Source of the DNA: Gemmatimonadaceae bacterium
GTDB taxonomy: Bacteria; Gemmatimonadota; Gemmatimonadetes; Gemmatimonadales; Gemmatimonadaceae
Assembly: GCA_013813605.1 (NCBI GenBank)
Contig: JACCRL010000231.1
Coordinates: forward strand, 1 to 5,048
Length of the DNA: 5,048 nt
Direction of reading: 5' to 3'
Part shown: positions 1-5,048 of the stretch, piece by piece
Position numbering within the stretch: position 1 is the first letter of the stretch
Layout: each line of letters opens with the position of its first letter
Translations under genes and position numbers: made by a program
Notes under the pieces: generated by a model
Told to the model about the DNA's origin: nothing
The model's input: the letters and a program-made list of their open reading frames with translations, nothing else
Databases searched by the model: none

Positions 1-972
1 ACTCACTTTCGCGGAAATCTGCCGGGCTGGCTTGCGATCGACCGAACCGTGGGACGTGAAGTTGCGCGCCGGCTTCGCACCGAGAAGATTCGCTTTGCTT
101 TTCTCGCGCTTACCGGCATCGACAAGACATCTCACGCCGCCGGCCACGAATCCGCGATCGTGCTCGAAGCGATGAAGATCGTCGATGAGACCGTCGCCAC
201 GATACGAGCCGATGCGGAACGCGATGGACGGTGGAGCCGCATGCATCTCTGGATCACCAGCGATCACGGCCATTCACCAGTGAAGTCGCACGAGGACCTG
301 GTGGCGCTTATCGAGCATTGGCATTACCGCACGCTCGCGCATCCCTGGGCGTTCAATTCATCGGCCGATGTCGCGGTAATGGTCAGCGGAAACGCGATGG
401 CGCACCTGTACCTGCAGCTGGAAGCTCCCGCACGGATGCTGTGGCCGGCACTGCGTGACAGATGGCAGCAGCTGTCCGACCGCCTTGCCGAGCGCAGCTC
501 GGTTGACCTCATGATCATGCCGGTGAGCGGGTCGTCGTGCCTCGTTCGCGCACGGGAACGCGGGAGCGCGACGCTCGACTGGGCAGACGGCCGCTATTCC
601 TATCGCTGCGAAAGCGGCGACCCACTCGGCCTCGGCAATCTCGAATCCGTGGACGCTGGAGCAGCGTATGATGCCGCGGCACGCACTGACTACCCCGATT
701 CCGTAGTGCAGATCGCGCATCTCGCTGCGAGCCCGCGCTCCGGTGACATCATTCTGTCTGCGGCGAGAGACTGGGATTTTCGCGCCCGCTACGAGCCGAT
801 TCCGCACGTGTCGTCACACGGAGCGCTGCACCGCGAGCACATGCTCGTCCCGCTCCTGCTCAACCGCCCGCCCGCAACCACGCCGCGACGAACCGTCGAT
901 GTAATGCCGAGCGCGCTGGCGGCACTCGGCTCGAGCATTCCCGCCGGTCTCGATGGTACTTCGTACATGTAG
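1..972 (+). CDS. Type I phosphodiesterase / nucleotide pyrophosphatase-like protein (alkaline phosphatase superfamily), 5'-truncated by the window edge
   Basis: The reading frame is open from base 1 to the TAG at 970-972, giving 323 codons. The GTG at 49 is probably internal, because the 16 codons before it also read as protein and carry the same codon bias. Counting from base 1, the visible metal-site residues are Asp41 and His45 (GIDKTSHAAGHES), Asp88-His89 (ITSDHGH) and His273 (SSHGAL). This order matches the two-zinc site of the PF01663 family, in which the second metal uses Asp/His/His and the first uses an Asp-His pair. The catalytic Thr/Ser nucleophile and first Asp would lie before the window. 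The C-terminus (VPLLLNRPP, then TVDVMPSALAALG and DGTSYM) is the usual superfamily ending. The substrate cannot be told from sequence; phosphodiesters, pyrophosphates or phospho-/sulfo-groups on lipids or sugars are possible. No signal peptide can be judged. It is convergent with the PPTase gene. Confidence 0.85.
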   Translation, partial: THFRGNLPGWLAIDRTVGREVARRLRTEKIRFAFLALTGIDKTSHAAGHESAIVLEAMKIVDETVATIRADAERDGRWSRMHLWITSDHGHSPVKSHEDLVALIEHWHYRTLAHPWAFNSSADVAVMVSGNAMAHLYLQLEAPARMLWPALRDRWQQLSDRLAERSSVDLMIMPVSGSSCLVRARERGSATLDWADGRYSYRCESGDPLGLGNLESVDAGAAYDAAARTDYPDSVVQIAHLAASPRSGDIILSAARDWDFRARYEPIPHVSSHGALHREHMLVPLLLNRPPATTPRRTVDVMPSALAALGSSIPAGLDGTSYM

Positions 973-992
973 GCTGGCAGATTGCCGCCAGT
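973..992. terminator. Possible weak bidirectional hairpin between convergent genes
   Basis: The 22-base gap between the phosphodiesterase stop (972) and the PPTase stop (995) contains CTGGC at 974-978 facing GCCAG at 987-991, with an 8-base loop. A G-T pair (973/992) extends the stem to 6 bp. The position suits a shared terminator, but there is no T-run on either strand, so it is at best a weak or Rho-assisted site. The overlapping alternative pairing GGCA/TGCC (976-979 with 983-986) is shorter. The call is mostly positional. Confidence 0.25.
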
Positions 993-994
993 CG

Positions 995-1702
995 CTATGC
1001 TTTCGGCTCGGAGAGAGCACAAGTCAGCAGCTTCCAGTCCATTCCGGAAGCAGCGACGGCAGCGATGTAGCCCTTCTTCGGTGCAAAAAGCTTGTGACCG
1101 AGTTCCCTGCTGGCGGCTGATATGGGTGGCTCGTCTTCAGCGTCCGGCTCCCGCTCCGGCAGCCCCGAGTGCGCCGCCAGGCGCGACCATATCCCCTGGC
1201 CCTCAGCCTTGAGCCGGGCTTCCCGCACCACCCAGGACTTGAGAAACATTTCGTCACGTTCGGAGGGCGGGGCCGCCTCGAGACGCCTGACATCGCTCTC
1301 CGTCATGAATCGCAGCGCGACATCGAGCAACCGGCGTACCGGTCTCAGCCTCTCGACGTCGACTCCAATGGAGCGGTCGGCGCTGAACGCATAGAGAACG
1401 AGATCGGCCGAATGAGAGATATTGAACTCGATTCCCCCCTCCGGCAGAAATGGTTTTCCTGCGTCGTTGTACTCGAAGGTGAAGTCACGCGGTTTCTCGC
1501 CGGTGAAATCCGCCAGCAGCCGGCGAAGAACCCCGCGTCCAATGGTATAGCGGCGCGCCCGGTCTTCCGGCAGCCTGCGAACACGTTCCCTTTCATCGGC
1601 CGAGAGCAACGCTGAAAGCTCGCGCACCCGATTGTCGCCCGCCGCCAGCGAGCCTACCCATACCTGGACCTCGCCCGGTGAAATGCTACTCGAGCGCGAC
1701 AA
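995..1702 (-). CDS. 4'-phosphopantetheinyl transferase, Sfp type
   Basis: The enzyme transfers the phosphopantetheine arm of CoA to a serine of acyl- or peptidyl-carrier proteins, in fatty acid, polyketide or nonribosomal peptide synthesis. I chose the TTG at 1702 because a GGAGG sits 6 bases upstream. It gives 235 aa, near the ~224-240 aa of Sfp-type enzymes, and overlaps the metallophosphoesterase end by 17 bases. The TTG at 1744 would add 14 Arg/Ser-rich residues that are just the neighbour's sequence in another frame. Numbered from 1702, the motifs are GKPFL (82-86), FNISHS (93-98), GVDVE with Mg ligands Asp115 and Glu117, and FLKSWVVREARLKAEGQG with Glu161 and Lys165. The canonical KEA lysine is Arg here (REA). 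Carrier-protein partners are not in the window, so primary versus secondary metabolism is undecided. It is probably co-transcribed and translationally coupled with the upstream gene. Confidence 0.9.
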   Translation of the reverse strand: MSRSSSISPGEVQVWVGSLAAGDNRVRELSALLSADERERVRRLPEDRARRYTIGRGVLRRLLADFTGEKPRDFTFEYNDAGKPFLPEGGIEFNISHSADLVLYAFSADRSIGVDVERLRPVRRLLDVALRFMTESDVRRLEAAPPSERDEMFLKSWVVREARLKAEGQGIWSRLAAHSGLPEREPDAEDEPPISAASRELGHKLFAPKKGYIAAVAASGMDWKLLTCALSEPKA

Positions 1703-2174
1703 TCGCCACCTCCGCCGATCCCTTCGCAATGGTGAGGCGCGCAACGCTCGGCTCCAGCCGGAATCGCCGCGCGCCCGCGGCGCCGGGATTGACGATCAGC
1801 TTGCCGTCGAGCCGCGAAATGAGCTGGCGGTGCGTATGCCCGTACACGATTACATCCGCGTCGTACTCCGCGGCGAGCTTTTCCGGAGTCGGACTTCCTA
1901 CCTCGTGGCCGTGGCTTACGTGCACACGCACCCCGCCCAGTTCCATCGAGATCTCCGCGGGAAGCAGTGGCGATCCCGGCGGGTCGGTGTTCCCGGCGAC
2001 CGCCTTCACCGGGGCGATCAACCCCAGCTCGGCGAGAATCTCATCGCCCCCTACGTCCCCTGCGTGCAGGATCAGCTCGACCCCCCGGAGCGCGTCGTGC
2101 ACCCCGGGCCGAAGCAGCCCGTGCGTGTCGGATATGAGGCCAATAGTGTGAGTCGTCCGGGAGGAAGATGCCAT
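1686..2174 (-). CDS. YfcE/MJ0936-family metallophosphoesterase
   Basis: This 162-aa cytosolic protein has a complete calcineurin-like dinuclear metal site in order: SDTHG (Asp16, His18), HAGDVG (Asp40), AGNTD (Asn62), VSHGH (His88) and YGHTHR (His113, His115), followed by the family's NPGA turn (129-132). Its length matches MJ0936 (~165 aa). Family members are phosphodiesterases active on artificial substrates, and their natural substrates are largely unknown, so I give no symbol. The ATG at 2174 is the only reasonable start: an in-frame TAA lies 18 bases upstream and the SDTHG motif begins only 14 residues in. No Shine-Dalgarno precedes it, and an AT-rich -10-like stretch lies only 8-18 bases upstream, so translation may be from a leaderless or near-leaderless transcript. 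It is first in a two-gene operon with the overlapping PPTase gene. The functional link between them is unclear. Confidence 0.92.
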   Translation of the reverse strand: MASSSRTTHTIGLISDTHGLLRPGVHDALRGVELILHAGDVGGDEILAELGLIAPVKAVAGNTDPPGSPLLPAEISMELGGVRVHVSHGHEVGSPTPEKLAAEYDADVIVYGHTHRQLISRLDGKLIVNPGAAGARRFRLEPSVARLTIAKGSAEVAIVALE

Positions 2175-2230
2175 GTCGCGTTCTATATATTAGGAGCGTG
2201 AAGGGATGGCTGCGACTCACAGGCAGGCTG
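2175..2230. promoter_or_regulatory. Short divergent promoter region between the metallophosphoesterase operon and the ORF-queG operon
   Basis: The run at 2181-2192 is markedly AT-rich in a GC-rich setting. On the plus strand TATATT (2186-2191) matches the -10 consensus at 5 of 6 positions and predicts a start near 2198. On the minus strand TAATAT (2192-2187) or TATATA (2189-2184) could serve as -10 and would start transcription within a few bases of the ATG at 2174. I find no good -35 for either direction. AGGAG at 2192-2196 looks like a ribosome binding site, but its proper spacing points at ATG 2206, whose frame is non-coding in composition before queG begins. No operator-like palindrome or riboswitch is visible. 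Confidence 0.45.
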
Positions 2231-2452
2231 ATGATACGCTCTCTCGGGAATCCCACGCTCGCCGTGAGCCTGGTCCGCGTTGCGTGGCGGTTCCGGTCGA
2301 ACAACTGGTACCGCACCTTCCCGTTCCTGCCCGTGCCCGATCCCACGTACCTGCGGTGGAGGATGTACACCGCTTACGGCGACTACGACGCCGTGCCTCC
2401 GGCCCGCGATGTGGAACGCTACGCCCGCTGGTCGGCCGGGAAACAGGAATGA
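2231..2452 (+). CDS. Small protein of unknown function, translationally coupled to queG
   Basis: I do not recognise a named family. This frame, rather than the longer frame running into queG, is the coding one: nearly 90 percent of its codons end in G or C and the product is protein-like. The other frame gives an Arg/Pro-rich product typical of an out-of-frame reading. The 73-aa product from ATG 2231 is basic at the N-terminus, has no membrane segment or cysteine, and carries an aromatic-rich core (NNWYRTFPFLPVPDP, then YLRWRMYTAYGD) before an ERYARW tail. Such dense Trp/Tyr/Pro motifs suggest a conserved, folded or partner-binding protein. The start is uncertain. AGGCAGG (2221-2227) sits rather close to ATG 2231, while GTG 2198 would give 84 aa and coincide with a predicted transcript start. 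Its TGA overlaps the queG ATG as ATGA (2449-2452), so the two are almost certainly one operon. Confidence 0.72.
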   Translation: MIRSLGNPTLAVSLVRVAWRFRSNNWYRTFPFLPVPDPTYLRWRMYTAYGDYDAVPPARDVERYARWSAGKQE

Positions 2453-3513
2453 TCGCCGGCACCGAGCTGGAGATTGAATCCTTTATCAGGGCACAGGCCT
2501 ACGGGCTTGGATTCGATCTCGTTGGACTCGCGACGCTTGGCCCGGTCGAGACCGCGGCGGCGTTCGACGGCTGGATCGAGCGCGGCTACAGCGGCGAGAT
2601 GCATTACCTCCCGCGCGGTGCGGAAAAGCGCCGCGATTCACGCCTTCCCTTCCCGGGAACGTCGAGCGCGATCGTCGTCGGACTCAATTATGGCGGCACC
2701 GCTCCCGGTGGACCGGTTGCCCGCTACGCCCGCGGAGATGACTATCACGATCTGATGACGGCGCGGCTCGACGAGCTGCACGGATTAGTGGAAGCGGAGC
2801 TCGGCCGGCCCGTGCACGGGAAGGCATACGTCGACACTGGCCCGATCCTCGAGCGCGATCTCGCACGCCGCGCCGGACTCGGCTGGTTCGGCAAGAACGG
2901 AAGCATCGTCAACCCGGAGATTGGATCGTTCTTTCTCATCGGCAGCCTGCTTCTCGATGTCGAGCTCATCGCGGACGCGCCGTTTGCCGCCGATCGCTGC
3001 GGCACCTGCACACGCTGTCTGGATGCATGCCCGACAGATGCGTTCGTCGCGCCACGCGTGCTGGACGCGACGCGCTGCATCTCATACCTGACCATCGAGC
3101 TCAAGGGCGAGATCCCCGAAGACCTCCGCGCGCCGATGGGCGAGATGATCTACGGCTGCGACATCTGTCAGGATGTCTGTCCGTGGAACGTCCGCTTCGC
3201 GCAGCCGGCGCGCGAGCCCGGCTTCGCCGCCCGCACGGCGCTCGAGGAAAAAGATTCGCGCCCGCTGGCGCGTGATCTGCTTGCTCTCACTGATGAGGAA
3301 TTCCGCGCGGCGTTCAGGGGATCACCGATGAAGCGCGCCAAGCGGCGTGGACTCGCCCGCAACGCGGCGGTAGTTCTGGGCAACGTAGGAGATTGCGACG
3401 ACATCCCCGCGTTGACGAAAGCGCTCGATGATCCCGAGCCGCTCGTGCGCCAGCACGCGGCGTGGGCGCTGGAAAAGATCAGCTCCCGCTACCTGCCTTC
3501 CGGACCCTTGTAG
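2449..3513 (+). CDS. queG: Epoxyqueuosine reductase QueG
   Basis: QueG is the cobalamin- and iron-sulfur-dependent cytosolic enzyme that reduces epoxyqueuosine to queuosine at position 34 of GUN-anticodon tRNAs. The ATG at 2449 gives 354 aa beginning just before the family N-terminus (GFDLVGLA, residues 21-28). The open frame extends back to 2206, but those 81 codons read as out-of-frame noise. Visible features are GYSGEMHYL (47-54), the KAYVDTGPILER stretch with Asp129 equivalent to the proposed catalytic acid, and GLGWFGKN (143-150). Eight ligand cysteines for two [4Fe-4S] clusters sit at 184, 187, 190, 194, 210, 237, 240 and 244 (CGTCTRCLDACP; CDICQDVCPWN). A C-terminal HEAT-like segment spans about 297-345, as in other full-length QueG. 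It is coupled to the upstream small ORF by ATGA, and only a weak AGGA abuts the start. Its last 25 bases overlap the convergent amidohydrolase gene. No other queuosine gene is in the window. Confidence 0.97.
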   Translation: MIAGTELEIESFIRAQAYGLGFDLVGLATLGPVETAAAFDGWIERGYSGEMHYLPRGAEKRRDSRLPFPGTSSAIVVGLNYGGTAPGGPVARYARGDDYHDLMTARLDELHGLVEAELGRPVHGKAYVDTGPILERDLARRAGLGWFGKNGSIVNPEIGSFFLIGSLLLDVELIADAPFAADRCGTCTRCLDACPTDAFVAPRVLDATRCISYLTIELKGEIPEDLRAPMGEMIYGCDICQDVCPWNVRFAQPAREPGFAARTALEEKDSRPLARDLLALTDEEFRAAFRGSPMKRAKRRGLARNAAVVLGNVGDCDDIPALTKALDDPEPLVRQHAAWALEKISSRYLPSGPL

Positions 3514-4814
3514 ACGATTCCGTTTTTCATCACGAAGGTCACCTGCTCTGTCCGGCGTATGTCCTGAAGCGGATCGCCGGTAACTGCAACGATGTCTGCA
3601 AGCTTGCCCGCCTCGATCGAGCCGACGCGCTTTTCCCAGCCGAGCACATTCGCGGCGTTCATGGTCCCGGCGGTAAGGGCGGCGATAGGCGACATACCGC
3701 CCCATTCCACCATGAGTCCGAATTCGCGCGCATTGGTGCCGTGAGGAATGACGCCGGCGTCCGTCCCGAGCGCGATCGGCACCCTGTTCGCGATCGCGGT
3801 GCGAATCCCTCTTCGCAGTGCAGCCGCGGCGGCGAGCGCCTTCTCGGCGCGAAGACCCTTGAGCACACCGCTGCGCGCGAACGCCTCGACGGCCTGGCCC
3901 GCCATCAGCGTCGGGACCAGCACGGTTCCCTGCTGCGCCATCATCCTTGCGCCTTCGTCGTCCAGAAACGATCCGTGCTCGATGGATGCGACTCCGGCGC
4001 GCGTCGCGATCCTGATTCCCTCTGCTCCATGTGCGTGCGCGGCGACTCTCCGCTCGAGCTTCCGCGCTTCGTCGACCATCGCCTTCATCTCTTCGTATGT
4101 GTACTGTGTGGCGCCGACCGCATCGCCTTCGGACAGCACGCCGCCCGTCGCGCAGGTCTTGATCACGTCAGCACCGTATTTGACCTGATAACGCACTGAT
4201 GCGCGCACCTCGTCCGTTCCGTTCGCCACGCCTTCCTTGACGCCCTGCTCGAGCAAGCCCGGTCGCCAGCCGTTGCTGTCGCAGTGGCCGCCGGTGATTC
4301 CGAGCGAGTGACCCGCGGCCTGCATGCGAGGGCCGACCGCGCGGCCGTCTTCGATTGCCTGGCGAAGCGCCATGTCGTCGAAGCCGGCAGAGCCGAGCAC
4401 GCGGATCGACGTGAAGCCGGCCATCAGCGTTTTCTGCGCATTCGACACGCCGAGTATCGCGCCGTACGAGGGATAGTCCTTTACCACATCCAGATCGGCC
4501 ATTGGATCGCCGAGCGTCCTGCCGATGATGTGGACGTGGGAATCGATGAAGCCGGGGAGCAACGTCACGTCGCCGAGGTCAATGACTCTTGCGCCTGCGG
4601 GTATCGTGATGGAGCCGGACGGACCGGCCGCCACGATGCGATCGCCCCGTACAAGAATCGCGGCGTTCGTCACCATCGCGGGACTCACGATGGTGATCAT
4701 TCGCGCGGCACGCAGCACCACCGTCTGTGGGGAAGGCGCCGGGGCTTGCGCCATCGCCGCCTGGCTCGCGGCCATGACGAGTGCTGCTGCGACTTTACTC
4801 GGGAAGTGTTTCAC
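3489..4814 (-). CDS. Exported metal-dependent amidohydrolase, COG1228 prolidase/carboxypeptidase-like group
   Basis: The 441-aa product from GTG 4814 starts with a clean signal peptide: a short basic start (KHFPSK), a hydrophobic VAAALVMAAS core and a likely cleavage after AMAQA near residue 24. The frame stays open to ATG 4895, but that start would bury the signal behind 27 polar residues and lies upstream of a promoter-like element. The mature protein shows the amidohydrolase beta-sandwich (ARMITIV to VIDLGDVTLLPGFID). The binuclear site follows: HVH (His93, His95), the Lys219 expected to be carboxylated (VIKTCATGGV), AHAHG (His260/262), IEHGSFLD (His280) and GTDAG (Asp352). The C-terminus has the usual GSIEAGKLADIVAV return strand. 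Characterised relatives in this group cleave Xaa-Pro or Xaa-Arg/Lys dipeptides, so an extracytoplasmic peptidase is likely. An imidazolonepropionase-like activity is less likely given the export signal. GGHCDSN (175-181) replaces the GGHGD form seen in several relatives. Confidence 0.9.
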   Translation of the reverse strand: MKHFPSKVAAALVMAASQAAMAQAPAPSPQTVVLRAARMITIVSPAMVTNAAILVRGDRIVAAGPSGSITIPAGARVIDLGDVTLLPGFIDSHVHIIGRTLGDPMADLDVVKDYPSYGAILGVSNAQKTLMAGFTSIRVLGSAGFDDMALRQAIEDGRAVGPRMQAAGHSLGITGGHCDSNGWRPGLLEQGVKEGVANGTDEVRASVRYQVKYGADVIKTCATGGVLSEGDAVGATQYTYEEMKAMVDEARKLERRVAAHAHGAEGIRIATRAGVASIEHGSFLDDEGARMMAQQGTVLVPTLMAGQAVEAFARSGVLKGLRAEKALAAAAALRRGIRTAIANRVPIALGTDAGVIPHGTNAREFGLMVEWGGMSPIAALTAGTMNAANVLGWEKRVGSIEAGKLADIVAVTGDPLQDIRRTEQVTFVMKNGIVYKGPEGR

Positions 4815-4842
4815 TTTGCGGCGGGCAGAAGGTGGCGATCGC

Positions 4843-4884
4843 TTGGCGGGAAATATTAATGATGTCAGTCGGTAGCTGTCGATT
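4843..4884 (-). promoter_or_regulatory. Putative sigma-70-type promoter of the amidohydrolase gene
   Basis: Read on the minus strand, TCGACA (4882-4877, 5 of 6 to the -35 consensus) is followed after 18 bases by TAATAT (4858-4853, 4 of 6 to the -10 consensus). This predicts a start near 4846 and a leader of about 30 bases before GTG 4814. The element lies inside the longer open frame, which argues that ATG 4895 is not the real start. No strong Shine-Dalgarno precedes either start. The same AT-rich block could also help drive the plus-strand stub at 4907, but I see no convincing plus-strand -35. Confidence 0.4.
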
Positions 4885-4896
4885 GAGCCCAACATG

Positions 4897-4901
4897 AGGA
4901 G
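4897..4901 (+). promoter_or_regulatory. Shine-Dalgarno site of the YCII-like stub
   Basis: AGGAG lies 5 bases before ATG 4907, the ideal spacing, and is the best ribosome binding site in the window. It shows that the 12-codon reading frame at 4907 derives from a translated gene rather than arising by chance. Confidence 0.6.
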
Positions 4902-4906
4902 AGCAG

Positions 4907-4945
4907 ATGCGATTCATGATTCTGGTGAAAGCTGACACAAACTGA
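4907..4945 (+). pseudogene. Truncated 5' end of a YCII-related (DGPF-domain) gene
   Basis: The frame reads MRFMILVKADTN and then TGA at 4943-4945. MR(F/Y)M(I/L/M)LVKA is the characteristic N-terminal strand of YCII-related proteins, small (~100-140 aa) soluble alpha-beta proteins often encoded beside ECF sigma factor genes. Those proteins normally continue with a stretch of the DSEAG type, and no other frame up to the window edge does so. With an ideal ribosome binding site just upstream, this looks like a decapitated remnant whose body was lost by deletion or recombination around 4936-4945. A chance match of ten residues, or a real 12-aa leader peptide, are the alternatives. It is divergent from the amidohydrolase gene and shares its ~90-base upstream region. 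Confidence 0.5.
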
Positions 4946-4972
4946 TCTCCATTCCGATCTGTAGGATTTTAA

Positions 4973-5026
4973 GGCGCGGCTGCGCCGTCCGATAAGCGCA
5001 TCCAGTGAATATGCGCCGGAGCCGGC
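4973..5026. repeat. Cluster of three adjacent GC-rich inverted repeats
   Basis: Three hairpins follow one another. GGCGC/GCGCC pairs at 4973-4977 with 4982-4986 (4-base loop). GCGCAT/ATGCGC pairs at 4996-5001 with 5011-5016 (9-base loop). GCCG/CGGC pairs at 5015-5018 with 5023-5026 (4-base loop), sharing two bases with the second. Read on the minus strand, the first stem is followed by TTAAAAT, a poor T-tract, so it might terminate a minus-strand gene lying beyond the right edge. No gene is supported in 4946-5048; short frames stay open to the edge on both strands but have no start signal or family match. Confidence 0.4.
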
Positions 5027-5048
5027 AAGCGCGAGTCTTCCCCGAACG

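Noticed and set aside
1632..2201. Plus-strand ORF of 189 codons opposite the metallophosphoesterase
   Set aside because: It is an antisense shadow of a gene with all its catalytic motifs, with no recognisable protein features.
2206..2448. N-terminal extension making QueG a 435-aa protein
   Set aside because: The extra 81 residues are Arg/Pro-rich, do not match the QueG N-terminus and are out of frame with the better-biased small ORF; family length fits a start at 2449.
3462..4199. Long plus-strand ORF opposite the amidohydrolase gene
   Set aside because: It is an antisense shadow with Arg/His/Ala-rich composition and no motif; the minus-strand frame carries the full amidohydrolase active site.
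4944..4959. Repeated GATCT (4944-4948 and 4955-4959) as possible target-site duplication at the stub breakpoint
   Set aside because: Five bases, 11 apart, is expected by chance and nothing between them resembles an inserted element.
4990..5003. Resemblance of the minus strand to enterobacterial REP/BIME sequence (GGATGCGCTTATCGG)
   Set aside because: The segment is not self-complementary as a REP would be, and the similarity is only a short GC-rich word.
4969..5046. Minus-strand frame open from the right edge to TAA at 4971-4969 (possible C-terminus of an incoming gene)
   Set aside because: Only about 25 codons are visible with no recognisable motif; another minus frame is also open, so neither can be supported.

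Overview
This is a GC-rich bacterial window with five protein genes, one small conserved-looking ORF and one gene stub. The strong G/C bias at third codon positions, TTG/GTG starts and weak Shine-Dalgarno sites fit a high-GC free-living bacterium. Gemmatimonadota or a similar soil phylum is my impression, but nothing here proves it. I see no rRNA, tRNA, CRISPR array, insertion sequence or recognisable defence system.

Layout. (1) Positions 1-972 (+) hold the 3' part of an alkaline-phosphatase-superfamily (type I phosphodiesterase/nucleotide pyrophosphatase-like) gene that enters from the left edge. (2) Convergent to it, and 22 bases away, is a two-gene minus-strand operon read 2174 to 995. It encodes a YfcE/MJ0936-type metallophosphoesterase, then an Sfp-type 4'-phosphopantetheinyl transferase that overlaps the end of the first gene. 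(3) An AT-rich divergent promoter spacer (about 2175-2230) separates this operon from a plus-strand pair. That pair is an unrecognised ~73-aa ORF followed by queG (epoxyqueuosine reductase), joined by an ATGA stop/start overlap. (4) The 3' end of queG overlaps by 25 bases the 3' end of a convergent minus-strand gene for an exported metal-dependent amidohydrolase of the COG1228 prolidase-like group. (5) The right 150 bases hold a well-formed ribosome binding site and the first 12 codons of what looks like a YCII-related gene that stops abruptly, followed by a cluster of GC-rich inverted repeats running to the edge.

Functionally this is mostly housekeeping. QueG completes queuosine in tRNA, the PPTase activates carrier proteins, the amidohydrolase probably cleaves peptides or related amides outside the cytoplasm, and the two phosphoesterases are of unknown substrate. 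The genes are packed tightly, with 3' overlaps, start/stop overlaps and short shared promoters. The items most worth a second look are the small ORF coupled to queG, the truncated YCII-like stub with its flanking hairpins, and the start-codon choices for the PPTase and amidohydrolase.
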